Source of the DNA: Erwinia sp. 198
GTDB lineage: Bacteria > Pseudomonadota > Gammaproteobacteria > Enterobacterales > Enterobacteriaceae
Assembly: GCF_003937915.1 (NCBI RefSeq)
Contig: NZ_RHUM01000006.1
Span: 1 to 64,000, forward strand
Direction: 5' to 3'
Length of the DNA stretch: 64,000 nucleotides
Shown here: in pieces, positions 26,058 through 34,844 of the stretch
How positions within the stretch are numbered: the first letter of the stretch is position 1
Layout: every line of letters begins with the position of its first letter
Program-made: the position numbers and the translations under genes
The notes under the pieces: model-generated
What the model saw: the letters and a program-made list of their open reading frames with translations, nothing else
What the model was told of the DNA's origin: nothing
Databases searched by the model: none

Positions 26058-26897
26058 ATGAAGCAGCTTGATGAGCGCCTGAGAAACCATTACCCCCAGC
26101 TTTCCCCGCAGGAGCAGCGTGCGGCGGATTTCATCTTCGATCATTTCGACGATCTGATCAGCTATAACAGCGCCGAGCTGGCGCGGCTCAGCGGCGTTTC
26201 TAAAGCGACCGTCAGCCGGTTATTCAGGCGTCTTGGCTACGAGAAATATCGCGATATGCGCGACGAGCTGCGTACGCTACGTCAGAGCGGGATGCCGCTG
26301 ACCGACAATCGCGACGCGGTGCAGGGCAACACGCTGCTGGCGCGCCATTACAAGCAGGAGATGGCGAACCTGACGCAGTGGGTAAGCCAGCTGGACGCCG
26401 CGCAGTTCGGCGAGGTAGTGCAAAGACTGGCCTCCGGCAGGCGCATCTTTATTGTCGGTATGCGCAACTCCTGGCCGGTGGCGCTGCACCTTCGGCAGCA
26501 GCTGTTGCAGGCGCGCGGTGAGGTATCCGTCGTGCCGCAGCCCGGGCAGACGCTGGCGGAAGAGCTGCCGGATATGACGCCGGACGATATAGTGGTGGTG
26601 ATTGCCTTTCGCCGTCGCCCGCGCATCATTAAGCCCTTGCTGCAACAGCTTCAGCAGGCTGGTGTGCCCACGCTGGTGATTTGTGAGCCGCAGGCGCAGG
26701 CGATCCTGGCGCTGGCGACATGGCAGCTTTGTGCGCCGCTGGACAGCGTGTCCGCTTTCGACAGCTATGCCTGCGCCAACAGCCTGGTTAACCTGCTGAC
26801 CAATGCGCTGCTGCATGAGCTGTTAAGTAAGGGGCGTCAGCGCATTCATCATATCGCTAATCTTTACGGCCAGCTGGACGAGCTGGAACAACGCTGA
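26058..26897 (+). CDS. hpxU: RpiR-family regulator HpxU
   Basis: A 279-residue regulator. The N-terminal HTH_6 domain spans about residues 1-77 (LSPQEQRAADFIFDHFDDLISY, LARLSGVSKATVSRLFRRLGY), and a SIS phosphosugar-type domain follows at about 125-260 (GRRIFIVGMRNSWPVALHLRQQL, DDIVVVIAFRRRPR). RpiR repressors sense small metabolites through the SIS domain. It lies between divergent hpxWXYZ and the downstream ABC-hpxJK operon, which it probably represses, like HpxU in Klebsiella. Confidence 0.86.
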   Translation: MKQLDERLRNHYPQLSPQEQRAADFIFDHFDDLISYNSAELARLSGVSKATVSRLFRRLGYEKYRDMRDELRTLRQSGMPLTDNRDAVQGNTLLARHYKQEMANLTQWVSQLDAAQFGEVVQRLASGRRIFIVGMRNSWPVALHLRQQLLQARGEVSVVPQPGQTLAEELPDMTPDDIVVVIAFRRRPRIIKPLLQQLQQAGVPTLVICEPQAQAILALATWQLCAPLDSVSAFDSYACANSLVNLLTNALLHELLSKGRQRIHHIANLYGQLDELEQR

Positions 26898-26901
26898 CAG
26901 G

Positions 26902-26916
26902 GCACCATTTTGGTGC
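26902..26916 (+). promoter_or_regulatory. NtrC-type enhancer palindrome
   Basis: GCACC, 5 bases, GGTGC, which fits the NtrC core GCACC-N5-GGTGC exactly. It lies about 165 bases upstream of the sigma-54 element at 27080-27095, a usual enhancer distance. It begins 5 bases after the hpxU stop. Confidence 0.6.
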
Positions 26917-27079
26917 TTTGCTTTATTTCAGGGCAGCACTGCAGGCGTTGGGAAACCGTTTTTTGAGCTTGCCGACATGCTTCTTTTTCTGCCTTTTCTC
27001 TCTCTTTCTGGCTGGTTTAACACCGCTTTTTCCTTTCTTTAGGTGCTGTTTCACGTTCGGCGGTCCCTTTTTCCGTGGC

Positions 27080-27095
27080 TGGCACATTAGTTGCA
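27080..27095 (+). promoter_or_regulatory. Sigma-54 promoter of the ABC-hpxJK operon
   Basis: TGGCAC, 5 bases, TTGCA: a full consensus sigma-54 element with GG-N10-GC spacing. It lies 55 bases before the ATG at 27150. With the upstream NtrC palindrome it predicts expression under nitrogen limitation. Confidence 0.85.
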
Positions 27096-27149
27096 AATGA
27101 TTATTTCAGGAATCTTTCGTTTCATGTTGGCTTAACCGGGGAAGAGAAA

Positions 27150-27929
27150 ATGAAAAAAACGTTACTGGCGATCGCGGGCGCAGTATTGCTGTTCACCCAG
27201 GCCGCACAAGCGGATCAGCTGCAGGATATAGAGAAACGCGGCGTGCTTCGCGTCGCCGTGCCGCAGGACTTTCCGCCGTTTGGTTCGGTCGGTACCGAGC
27301 TACAGCCGCAGGGTTACGATATTGATATGGCCCGCTACCTGGCCAGCCAGATGAAACTTAAGTTACAGCTGGTGCCGGTCACCAGTGCCAATCGCGTACC
27401 CTATTTACAGACGGATAAAGTGGATCTGGTGATCTCCAGCCTGGGTAAAAACCCCGAGCGGGAAAAAGTTATCGCCTTCAGCCGCGCTTATGCGCCTTTC
27501 TTCCTGGGCGTTTTCGGGCCGAAAGAAGCCGAGCTGAAAGCGGCGGCCGGGCTGAGCGGCAAGTCAATTGGCGTGACTCGCGGCGCGGTAGAGGATATGG
27601 CATTAAGCGATATTGCGCCTAAAGACGCGCAGCTGAAACGCTATGAGGATAACAACACCACGCTGTCGGCCTATCTGTCGGGCCAGGTGCAGTATGTCGC
27701 GACCGGCAACCTGGTGGTCGCAGCAATTGCGCGTCAGAACGCGGACAAAGCACCGGTGGCTAAGTTTATGCTGAAAGACTCGCCCTGTTTTATCGGGATG
27801 CGCAAAGGCGAACCGGCGCTGAAGACGAAGGTGGATGGCCTTATCGAACAGGCGATCAAAGATAAAACGCTGAACGGGCTGTCGCAGCAGTGGCTGAAAG
27901 CGCCGTTGCCGGCTGACTTCAGCGCGTAA
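27150..27929 (+). CDS. ABC transporter periplasmic binding protein (polar amino-acid type)
   Basis: A 259-residue solute-binding protein. The signal peptide covers about residues 1-22 (MKKTLLAIAGAVLLF, cleavage after AQA). The SBP_bac_3 domain follows: IEKRGVLRVAVPQDFPPFG, GYDIDMARYLA and DLVISSLGKNPEREKVIAFSRAY. Such proteins usually bind amino acids. Here the operon has hpxJ and hpxK, so allantoate, ureidoglycine or a similar purine breakdown product is the likely ligand (inference). The ATG at 27150 follows GAAGAG and gives the signal peptide; the longer frame from 27075 does not. First gene of a sigma-54 operon. Confidence 0.88.
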   Translation: MKKTLLAIAGAVLLFTQAAQADQLQDIEKRGVLRVAVPQDFPPFGSVGTELQPQGYDIDMARYLASQMKLKLQLVPVTSANRVPYLQTDKVDLVISSLGKNPEREKVIAFSRAYAPFFLGVFGPKEAELKAAAGLSGKSIGVTRGAVEDMALSDIAPKDAQLKRYEDNNTTLSAYLSGQVQYVATGNLVVAAIARQNADKAPVAKFMLKDSPCFIGMRKGEPALKTKVDGLIEQAIKDKTLNGLSQQWLKAPLPADFSA

Positions 27930-27939
27930 GGGCCGGTCA

Positions 27940-28605
27940 ATGACGGAGCAACTCGACTTTCCGGCGCTGCTGCCTTACTGGCCGCAGCTGCTGGCCGGAC
28001 TCTGGGTCACTGTTCAGCTGACCGTGATGGCAACCATGGGCGGCGTGGCGCTCGGGATCCTGGGCGCGGCGCTGCGTAGCGGACGGCCTTCGGCGCTCAG
28101 CCGCCTGTGGGGCTGCTACGTTGAGCTGATCCGCAACACGCCGTTTGTGGTGCAGCTGTTCTTTATCGTGTTTGGCCTGCCGAACCTGGGGCTGAAGCTG
28201 ACCGCTGGCGAAGCGGCGCTGCTGGCGATGCTGATCAACCTGGGCGCCTACAGCACGGAAATTATTCGCGCGGGCATCCAGGTCACGCCGAAAGGCCAGT
28301 GGGAAGCGGGCCGGGTGCTGGGCCTGACGCGGTCGCAGACTTTCCTGCGCGTGGTTCTGCCACCTTCATTAAAGCGCATTTATCCGGCGCTGGTCAGCCA
28401 GTGCATTATCGTGATGCTGGGCTCGTCCGTGGTCTCGCAGGTTTCGTATGAAGAGCTGACCTTTGCCGCCAACCTGATCCAGTCACGCACGTTTTTAAGT
28501 TTTGAAGTCTATCTGGTCACCACGCTGATTTATCTGGCGCTGTCGATCGCCATGCGTCAGCTGCTGCTGGCGGCCGGACGTAAATGGCTGGGAGGAACGG
28601 CCTGA
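27940..28605 (+). CDS. ABC transporter permease (HisM/GlnP type), first
   Basis: A 221-residue inner-membrane permease with about five hydrophobic segments. The N-terminal HEQxT-type region AGLWVTVQLTVMATMGGVALG and the EAA-loop AGRVLGLTRSQTFLRVVLPPSLKRI identify the polar amino-acid permease family. It lies 10 bases after the binding protein and its stop overlaps the second permease by one base (TGATG). The two permeases presumably form a heterodimer. Confidence 0.9.
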   Translation: MTEQLDFPALLPYWPQLLAGLWVTVQLTVMATMGGVALGILGAALRSGRPSALSRLWGCYVELIRNTPFVVQLFFIVFGLPNLGLKLTAGEAALLAMLINLGAYSTEIIRAGIQVTPKGQWEAGRVLGLTRSQTFLRVVLPPSLKRIYPALVSQCIIVMLGSSVVSQVSYEELTFAANLIQSRTFLSFEVYLVTTLIYLALSIAMRQLLLAAGRKWLGGTA

Positions 28606-29261
28606 TGACGACATTTACCGACTGGGACATTCTGCGCAATCTGCTGCTGGCAGCGCGCTGGACGCTGCTGCTGTCGCTGACCGCATTCTTCGGTGGCACG
28701 CTGGTAGCGATGCCGCTGGTGATGGTGCGTCTGACGCGTCGCCGCTGGCCCAACCGGGCAATTAGCGCCTGTATCGAGCTTTTTCAGGGCACGCCGCTGC
28801 TGATGCAGCTGTTTCTGGCCTTTTTCGGCGTGGCGCTGTTTGGCATCGACGTCTCGCCGTGGACGGCCGCCTCGCTGGCGCTGACGCTCTATACCAGCGC
28901 CTTTCTGATTGATATCTGGGTGGGCAGCATTAACGCGTTGCCGAAAGGGCAGTGGGAAGCGTCGCGCTGCCTGGGGCTTGCCAAAGGCCAGACGCTGTAT
29001 CGCGTGGTGCTGCCGCAGGCGCTGCGTATCGGCATCGCGCCGACCGTGGGCTTTGCCGTACAGGTGGTCAAAGGCACCGCGCTGGCGTCGATTATCGGCT
29101 TTGTCGAGCTGACCAAAGCGGGCACCATCCTGAATAACGTGACCTACCAACCTTTTAAAGTTTTCGGGCTGGTGGCGCTGGGCTACTTCCTGATCTGCTA
29201 TCCGCTGTCGCGCTACAGCCAGTACCTGGAGAAAAAATTCAATGCCGCTCATCACCATTAA
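28605..29261 (+). CDS. ABC transporter permease (HisM/GlnP type), second
   Basis: A 218-residue inner-membrane permease of the same family (LLLAARWTLLLSLTAFFGGTL, ELFQGTPLLMQLFLAF, EAA loop EASRCLGLAKGQTLYRVVLPQALRI). The ATG at 28605 has GGAGG 9 bases upstream and shares one base with the first permease stop. Its last 20 bases overlap the ATP-binding gene, typical tight coupling in an importer operon. Confidence 0.9.
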   Translation: MTTFTDWDILRNLLLAARWTLLLSLTAFFGGTLVAMPLVMVRLTRRRWPNRAISACIELFQGTPLLMQLFLAFFGVALFGIDVSPWTAASLALTLYTSAFLIDIWVGSINALPKGQWEASRCLGLAKGQTLYRVVLPQALRIGIAPTVGFAVQVVKGTALASIIGFVELTKAGTILNNVTYQPFKVFGLVALGYFLICYPLSRYSQYLEKKFNAAHHH

Positions 29262-29979
29262 TCAGGTACAGAAATATTACGGCGCCAACCACGTGCTGAA
29301 AGGCGTGGATCTGGACATTGATATGGGCGAAGTCATCTCGATTATCGGCCGCAGCGGCTCGGGGAAAAGCACGCTGCTGCGCTGCATCAACGGGCTGGAA
29401 GGCTATCAGGAAGGCAGCATCAAGCTGGGCGGCATGACCATCACCGATCGCGATTCGCAGGCGCGGGAAATCAGCCGTTCCGTCGGCATGGTGTTTCAGA
29501 ACTTCAATCTGTTTCCGCATATGACGGCGCTGGAAAACGTCATGCTGGCGCCCAGGCGCGTGCTGAAAAAAAAAGAGGCGGAATGCCGGGCGCTGGCGGC
29601 GCAAATGCTGGAGAAGGTGGGCCTAGGCGAGCGTATGGATTACTACCCGTCCAGCCTTTCCGGCGGCCAGCAGCAGCGCGTGGCGATTGCGCGGGCGCTG
29701 GCGATGACGCCCAAAGTCTTACTGTGCGATGAAATCACCTCGGCGCTCGATCCGGAACTGGTGGGTGAAGTGCTGAAAGTACTTGAGCAGCTGGCCCGTG
29801 AAGGCATGACGTTGATTTTAGTCACGCACGAAATGAATTTCGCCCGGGAAGTGGGCGATCGCGTGGTGTTTATGCATCAGGGCCGCGTCTGGGAGCAGGG
29901 CGATAGCAAAAGCGTGTTCGCCAGCCCGCAGACGGCGGAGCTGAAACAATTTATCTCATCGGTGCGCGGCCTGAGCTGA
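29242..29979 (+). CDS. ABC transporter ATP-binding protein (amino-acid type)
   Basis: A 245-residue ATPase that drives the importer. Walker A is GRSGSGKSTLL, the Q-loop MVFQNFNLFPHMTALENVM, the ABC signature LSGGQQQRVAIARAL, Walker B VLLCDEITSALDPE and the switch His lies in LVTHEMNF. Sequence is close to GlnQ/HisP. It overlaps the second permease by 20 bases and is followed 29 bases later by hpxJ, in the same operon. Confidence 0.93.
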   Translation: MPLITINQVQKYYGANHVLKGVDLDIDMGEVISIIGRSGSGKSTLLRCINGLEGYQEGSIKLGGMTITDRDSQAREISRSVGMVFQNFNLFPHMTALENVMLAPRRVLKKKEAECRALAAQMLEKVGLGERMDYYPSSLSGGQQQRVAIARALAMTPKVLLCDEITSALDPELVGEVLKVLEQLAREGMTLILVTHEMNFAREVGDRVVFMHQGRVWEQGDSKSVFASPQTAELKQFISSVRGLS

Positions 29980-30008
29980 GTACCGGATCTGCAAGAGAAG
30001 GAAACGAA

Positions 30009-31247
30009 ATGGATGTAACCCGCTATCCGCAAATTAATCCGCCACAGCGCCTGTTGATGGGGCCTGGGCCGATCAACGCCGATCCTCGTGTACTGCGCGC
30101 CATGTCCAGCCAGCTGCTTGGGCAGTACGATCCGGCCATGACGCACTATATGAACGAGGTGATGGAACTGTATCGCGGCGTGTTTCGCACGCAGAACCGC
30201 TGGACGCTGTTGATTGACGGCACTTCCCGCGCGGGCATCGAAGCCGTGCTGCTGTCGGCGATCCGCCCCGGCGATAAGGTGCTGGTGCCCGTTTTTGGTC
30301 GCTTTGGTCATCTGCTGTGCGAAATTGCCCGCCGCTGTCGCGCAGAGGTTCACACTATCGAAGCGCCGTGGGGCGAAGTGTTTACGCCGGATCGGATTGA
30401 AGATGCGATCAAAACCGTGCGTCCCCGTTTGCTGCTGACCGTGCAGGGCGATACTTCCACCACCATGCTGCAGCCGCTGGCCGATCTGGGCGGTATCTGT
30501 AAAAAATATGGCGTGCTGTTCTACACCGACGCCACGGCCTCGCTGGCCGGCAACGCGCTGGAAACCGATGCCTGGGGGCTGGACGCGGTCTCTGCCGGCA
30601 TGCAGAAATGCCTTGGCGGGCCGTCCGGCACCTCGCCAGTCACGCTAAGCCCCGAAATGGAAGCGGTGATCCGCAAACGCAAATGCGTGGAGGAAGGGAT
30701 CCGTACCTCGGCGCATCAGGATGGCGATGACGAGATGATCTATTCCAACTATTTCGATCTTGGGATGATCATGGATTACTGGGGGCCGGAGCGGCTTAAC
30801 CACCATACCGAAGCGACGTCGGCGCTGTTCGGCGCGCGTGAATGCGCGCGGCTGATTATGCAGGAGGGGCTGGATAACGGCATCGCCCGCCACGAGCTGC
30901 ACGGCGACGCGCTGCTGAAAGGCATTCAGGGGATGGGGCTGGAAACCTTCGGCGATCTGCAACACAAGATGAACAACGTGCTGGGCGTGGTGATCCCGCA
31001 GGGCATTAACGGCGACCAGGTGCGCAAGCTGATGCTTGAGGACTTCGGCATTGAAATCGGCACCTCGTTCGGCCCGCTGCACGGCAAGGTGTGGCGTATC
31101 GGCACCATGGGCTATAACGCCCGTAAAGACTGCGTGATGCAGACGCTGAGCGCGCTGGAATCGGTGTTGACCTGGCTGGGTTATAAAACGCCTCAGGGCG
31201 CGGCAATGCAGGCGGCCTGGGATCGTTACGCCGCCGGGAGCCGCTGA
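30009..31247 (+). CDS. hpxJ: Ureidoglycine aminotransferase (PucG-like)
   Basis: A 412-residue PLP enzyme of the alanine-glyoxylate aminotransferase class V group. Family signatures are GPGPINADPRVLRAMSSQ, VFGRFGHLLCEIARR and DATASLAGNALETDAW. The PLP Lys is Lys200 (GMQKCLGGPSG). HpxJ of K. pneumoniae transfers the amino group of (S)-ureidoglycine to a keto acid, giving an oxalurate-type product and an amino acid. It follows the importer and overlaps hpxK by one base, so it acts directly on the product of allantoate hydrolysis. GAAGGAAA precedes the ATG. Confidence 0.9.
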   Translation: MDVTRYPQINPPQRLLMGPGPINADPRVLRAMSSQLLGQYDPAMTHYMNEVMELYRGVFRTQNRWTLLIDGTSRAGIEAVLLSAIRPGDKVLVPVFGRFGHLLCEIARRCRAEVHTIEAPWGEVFTPDRIEDAIKTVRPRLLLTVQGDTSTTMLQPLADLGGICKKYGVLFYTDATASLAGNALETDAWGLDAVSAGMQKCLGGPSGTSPVTLSPEMEAVIRKRKCVEEGIRTSAHQDGDDEMIYSNYFDLGMIMDYWGPERLNHHTEATSALFGARECARLIMQEGLDNGIARHELHGDALLKGIQGMGLETFGDLQHKMNNVLGVVIPQGINGDQVRKLMLEDFGIEIGTSFGPLHGKVWRIGTMGYNARKDCVMQTLSALESVLTWLGYKTPQGAAMQAAWDRYAAGSR

Positions 31248-32530
31248 TGGAACTGATGGATCTTGCCGCCGCGCAGCAGGCGGCGGCCAGGGTGATGGCA
31301 CGCTGCGATCGCCTGGCGGCGATCAGCGAAACGCCGGACGCGCTCACCCGCGTCTATCTGTCGCCTGAACACCTCCGGGCCAACCGGCTGGTAGGAGAAT
31401 GGATGGCGGCGGCGGGGATGCGCGTCTGGCAGGACGGCGTCGGCAATATCTGCGGGCGTTATGAGGGGCAGCAGCCCGATGCGCCCGCGCTGCTGCTGGG
31501 ATCGCATCTGGATACCGTGCGCAATGCGGGCCGCTACGACGGGATGCTTGGCGTGCTGACCGCGATTGAAGCCGTGCAGGCGCTGCACCGGCAAAATCTG
31601 CGGCTGCCGCTGGCGGTGGAAATCGTCGGCTTCGGCGACGAAGAAGGAACGCGCTTCGGCATCACGCTGCTGGGCAGTCGTGGCCTGACCGGCAGCTGGC
31701 CGGAAAGCTGGGTCAGCCACCCCGACGGCAACAGTATTACCGTGGCGCAGGCGATGGCCGACGTTGGGCTGGATGCACAGGCTATTGGCGAGGCGGCACG
31801 TGAGGTAAAAGATATCGTCGCCTATCTGGAGCTGCATATAGAGCAAGGCCCCTGTCTGGAGCAGGAAGACCTGGCGCTGGGCGTGGTTACGGCAATTAAC
31901 GGTGCGCGTCGTCTGAACTGCTGCTTTGTCGGTGAGGCAGGTCATGCGGGCACGGTACCGATGACGCACCGTAAGGACGCGCTGGCCGCGGCGGCGGAAT
32001 GGATGGTGTTTATCGAACAGACGGCGCCAAAGCATGGGCCGCAGCTGGTGGCAACGGTTGGGACGCTCCAGTGCCAGCCCGGCGCGGTCAACGTGATCCC
32101 TGGCGAGGTGGCGCTGAGTCTGGACGTGCGGGGGCCGGAAGATCGGGCGCTGGCGGAACTGCTGTCGGTGCTGCTGACCCAGGCGGAAGCGATAGCGCTG
32201 CGCCGCGGCTTAAGCTTCAGCGCCGAAGAGTATTACCAGATCCCGGCGACGCGCTGCGACGAAAAGCTTCAGGCGGCGCTGAGCCAGGCGGTAACGGCGG
32301 TGCAGGGCCGCTCGCTTTCGCTGCCCAGCGGTGCTGGTCACGACGCCATTGCTATGGCGGAGCACTGGCCGGTCGGCATGTTGTTTGTCCGCTGCGATCG
32401 CGGCATCAGCCATCATCCGGCGGAGTCGGTCAGGGTGGAAGACGTGGCGCAGGCGGTTCGCGCCTGGACTAAAGCGGTAAGCGAGATAGCGCTGGCAGCG
32501 GACAGCACGGGAGGTCAGCGTGTCGCCTGA
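31247..32530 (+). CDS. hpxK: Allantoate amidohydrolase
   Basis: A 427-residue M20-family metal-dependent hydrolase that breaks allantoate to ureidoglycine, ammonia and CO2. The dimetal site motifs are LLGSHLDTVRNAGRYDGMLG, VGFGDEEGTRFG and AYLELHIEQGPCLE, and the C-terminal His is in SGAGHDAIAMA. The dimerisation domain sits at about 215-330. It overlaps hpxJ by 1 base (TGATG) and uraD by 11. N-carbamoyl-amino-acid hydrolases are relatives, but the operon argues for allantoate. Confidence 0.93.
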   Translation: MELMDLAAAQQAAARVMARCDRLAAISETPDALTRVYLSPEHLRANRLVGEWMAAAGMRVWQDGVGNICGRYEGQQPDAPALLLGSHLDTVRNAGRYDGMLGVLTAIEAVQALHRQNLRLPLAVEIVGFGDEEGTRFGITLLGSRGLTGSWPESWVSHPDGNSITVAQAMADVGLDAQAIGEAAREVKDIVAYLELHIEQGPCLEQEDLALGVVTAINGARRLNCCFVGEAGHAGTVPMTHRKDALAAAAEWMVFIEQTAPKHGPQLVATVGTLQCQPGAVNVIPGEVALSLDVRGPEDRALAELLSVLLTQAEAIALRRGLSFSAEEYYQIPATRCDEKLQAALSQAVTAVQGRSLSLPSGAGHDAIAMAEHWPVGMLFVRCDRGISHHPAESVRVEDVAQAVRAWTKAVSEIALAADSTGGQRVA

Positions 32531-33014
32531 ACAATTTAATCAGGCCCCGGTCACCGAGGCCAGAAAGCAGATTGCCCACTGCGTCGCGCTGGCCGGCTGG
32601 GTGGACGAATTGGTGGCCGCGCGGCCTTTCGCATCGCTGGACGAGCTGCTGAAAACCGGCGAGCGGCTGGCGAGCGGCTGGGACGCTCAGGCGCTGGACA
32701 AGGCGCTTTCCGCGCATCCACGCATCGGTGAGAAGGCGCAGGGCAGCGGCAAAGAGGCCGCGCTTTCCAGCGGCGAGCAGGGCAGCGTTAAGGAGGCCGA
32801 TGCCGATCTGAAAGAAGCGCTGCGGGCAGGAAACGCCGCTTACGAACGGCGTTTCGGCCGGGTTTTCCTGATCCGCGCCAAAGGACGAAGCGCCGGAGAG
32901 ATGCTGGCCGAGCTGCATCGACGCCTCGCCAACGACCCGCAACAGGAGCAGCAGGAAGCGCTCGATCAGCTGCGGGAAATCACCCTGCTGCGTTTAAAAG
33001 AGACGTTTCGCTAA
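32520..33014 (+). CDS. uraD: 2-oxo-4-hydroxy-4-carboxy-5-ureidoimidazoline (OHCU) decarboxylase
   Basis: A 164-residue enzyme that decarboxylates OHCU to (S)-allantoin, the last step of the urate-to-allantoin path. The helical fold and active-site His66 in SAHPRIGEKA are recognised, as is the NAAYERRFGRVFLIRAKGR segment. The start is the GTG at 32520 with GGGAGG upstream; it overlaps hpxK by 11 bases. In Klebsiella the homologue is named HpxQ. HIU hydrolase follows. Urate hydroxylase itself is not in the window. Confidence 0.93.
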   Translation: MSPEQFNQAPVTEARKQIAHCVALAGWVDELVAARPFASLDELLKTGERLASGWDAQALDKALSAHPRIGEKAQGSGKEAALSSGEQGSVKEADADLKEALRAGNAAYERRFGRVFLIRAKGRSAGEMLAELHRRLANDPQQEQQEALDQLREITLLRLKETFR

Positions 33015-33042
33015 CCCAGCTACATTTGCACAGGAGAGTTCA

Positions 33043-33378
33043 ATGAGCACCATCACCACGCATATCCTGGATACCGCGCTGGGTAAACCGGCGATTGGCG
33101 TCGCCGTTTCGCTGGAGCAGAACAGTAGCCAGGGCTGGCTGCCGGTGGCGCAGGGCGATACCGATGCGGATGGCCGCATCAAAAACTTAACGCCCGAGCC
33201 GCTGGCTCCGGGCCATTACCGCTTAACTGCTGAGATCGGCGACTATTTTGCCGCTGATGGCCGCGACGCGCTCTACGTCAGCGCCCAAATCGATTTCGTG
33301 CTGCCGGAAGCGGGCAGCCATTACCATCTTCCTTTTCTGATTTCGCCGTGGTCGTGGTCTACCTATCGCGGCAGCTGA
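33043..33378 (+). CDS. uraH: 5-hydroxyisourate hydrolase (transthyretin-like)
   Basis: A 111-residue protein with transthyretin fold that hydrolyses 5-hydroxyisourate to OHCU. The signatures are ITTHILDTALGKPA at the N terminus (active His7) and the C-terminal tetrapeptide YRGS. There is no signal peptide, so this is the cytoplasmic form acting with uraD. The Klebsiella homologue is HpxT. It sits 28 bases after uraD with AGGAGAG before the ATG. Confidence 0.96.
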   Translation: MSTITTHILDTALGKPAIGVAVSLEQNSSQGWLPVAQGDTDADGRIKNLTPEPLAPGHYRLTAEIGDYFAADGRDALYVSAQIDFVLPEAGSHYHLPFLISPWSWSTYRGS

Positions 33379-33472
33379 TCCTTTTATCCTGCGGGCCGCA
33401 GCCTGAATGATGTTGAGGAGAGATTAATAACCAGCACCGCCTTTGCGGTGAGCGCAGCAGCGAGGGGTCAAC

Positions 33473-34795
33473 ATGAGCGTCAGGCCAGAAGATATGCGTT
33501 ACCCGGCAGGCAAATCTTTTGCCTGGGGATTGCAGCATGTATTGACGATGTACGGCGGCATTATCGCGCCGCCGTTGATCATCGGCTCGGCGGCCGGGCT
33601 GCACGCCGCCGAACTGGGGATGCTGGTGACGGCAGCGTTGTTTGTCAGCGGCTGCGCCACGCTGCTCCAGGCGCTGGGCGTGCCCGGTTTCGGCTCGCGT
33701 CTGCCGCTGGTGCAGGGCGTTTCTTTTGCGGGCGTGGCGACGATGGTGACGTTAGTGACCGGCGGCGGCGGACTGCCGGTGGTGTTCGGCGCTGTCATCG
33801 CTTCTTCGCTGATTGGCCTGCTGATTGCCCCTTTGTTTGCCCATATCATTCGCTTCTTTCCCCCGGTGGTGACCGGCACGGTGATTACGGTGATCGGTTT
33901 ATCGCTGATGCCGGTCGCCGCCCGCTGGGCAATGGGCGGTAATCCTCACGCGCCGGAATGGGGCTCGCCGGGCAATATCGGGCTGGCCGCGCTGACGCTG
34001 GGGATGGTGCTGCTGTTTCATCGCGTAGGCAACGCCGCGATAAAAAGGCTGGCCGTGCTGGCGGCTATGGTATTGGGCACGCTGTTTGCCGTGGCTGGCG
34101 GTAAAACGCAGTTCGCAGGCGTGCTGCATGGCGACGTGATGGCGCTGCCCGGCATCCTCAGCTTTGGGCTGCCGGTTTTCGACATGGCGGCCATTCTGTC
34201 GATGACGCTGATCGTACTGGTGCTGCTCACCGAAACCACCGCCGGGCTAATTGCTATTGGCGATATCGTCGGCACGGAGGTGGACAGTAGCCGCATCGCC
34301 AGCGGCCTGCGGGCCGATATGCTGACCAGCGCGCTCGCGCCGTTGTTTAACTCCTTTCCGCAGAGCGCCTTCGCCCAGAACATTGGCCTGGTGGCCATTA
34401 CCGGCATCAAAAGCCGCTATGTGGTGGCGGCGGGCGGCGCGATCCTGGTACTGCTTGGCTGTCTGCCGGTGCTGGGGCGGATAGTCGCGGCCGTTCCGGC
34501 TCCGGTGTTGGGCGGCGCGGGGGTGGTATTATTCGGTACCGTTGCGGCATCCGGTATCCGTACGCTGGCAAAGGTCGATTATAAAGAGAATATGAACCTG
34601 GTGGTGGTGGCGACGGCCATTGCGTTTGGCATGATCCCTATCGTGATGCCGACCTTTTACGACCGCTTCCCTGACTGGGTCAGAACGATTTTCCATTCTG
34701 GCATCAGCGCTGCCTGTGTGGTCGCCGTGCTGCTGAATATTGTGTTTAACAGTGTTAAAGGAACGGTAAGCGTGCAGGAAAGTCGATCGGGCTGA
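33473..34795 (+). CDS. NCS2-family purine permease, probable urate transporter
   Basis: A 440-residue membrane protein of the nucleobase-ascorbate (NCS2) family with about 12-14 membrane segments. AFAQNIGLVAITGIKSRYVV is the NAT signature and FAWGLQHVLTMYGGIIAPPLI the N-terminal one. Members carry xanthine or urate (XanQ, UacT, HpxP). The preceding uraD and uraH favour urate. A 94-base spacer with a CACCGC / GCGGTG hairpin (33435-33450) separates it from uraH, which may adjust operon expression. GAGGGG precedes the ATG. Confidence 0.85.
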   Translation: MSVRPEDMRYPAGKSFAWGLQHVLTMYGGIIAPPLIIGSAAGLHAAELGMLVTAALFVSGCATLLQALGVPGFGSRLPLVQGVSFAGVATMVTLVTGGGGLPVVFGAVIASSLIGLLIAPLFAHIIRFFPPVVTGTVITVIGLSLMPVAARWAMGGNPHAPEWGSPGNIGLAALTLGMVLLFHRVGNAAIKRLAVLAAMVLGTLFAVAGGKTQFAGVLHGDVMALPGILSFGLPVFDMAAILSMTLIVLVLLTETTAGLIAIGDIVGTEVDSSRIASGLRADMLTSALAPLFNSFPQSAFAQNIGLVAITGIKSRYVVAAGGAILVLLGCLPVLGRIVAAVPAPVLGGAGVVLFGTVAASGIRTLAKVDYKENMNLVVVATAIAFGMIPIVMPTFYDRFPDWVRTIFHSGISAACVVAVLLNIVFNSVKGTVSVQESRSG

Positions 34796-34844
34796 TAAAT
34801 TATGTGACCCGATGCGGCGTTTATCGAGGCGATATGCACTAACC

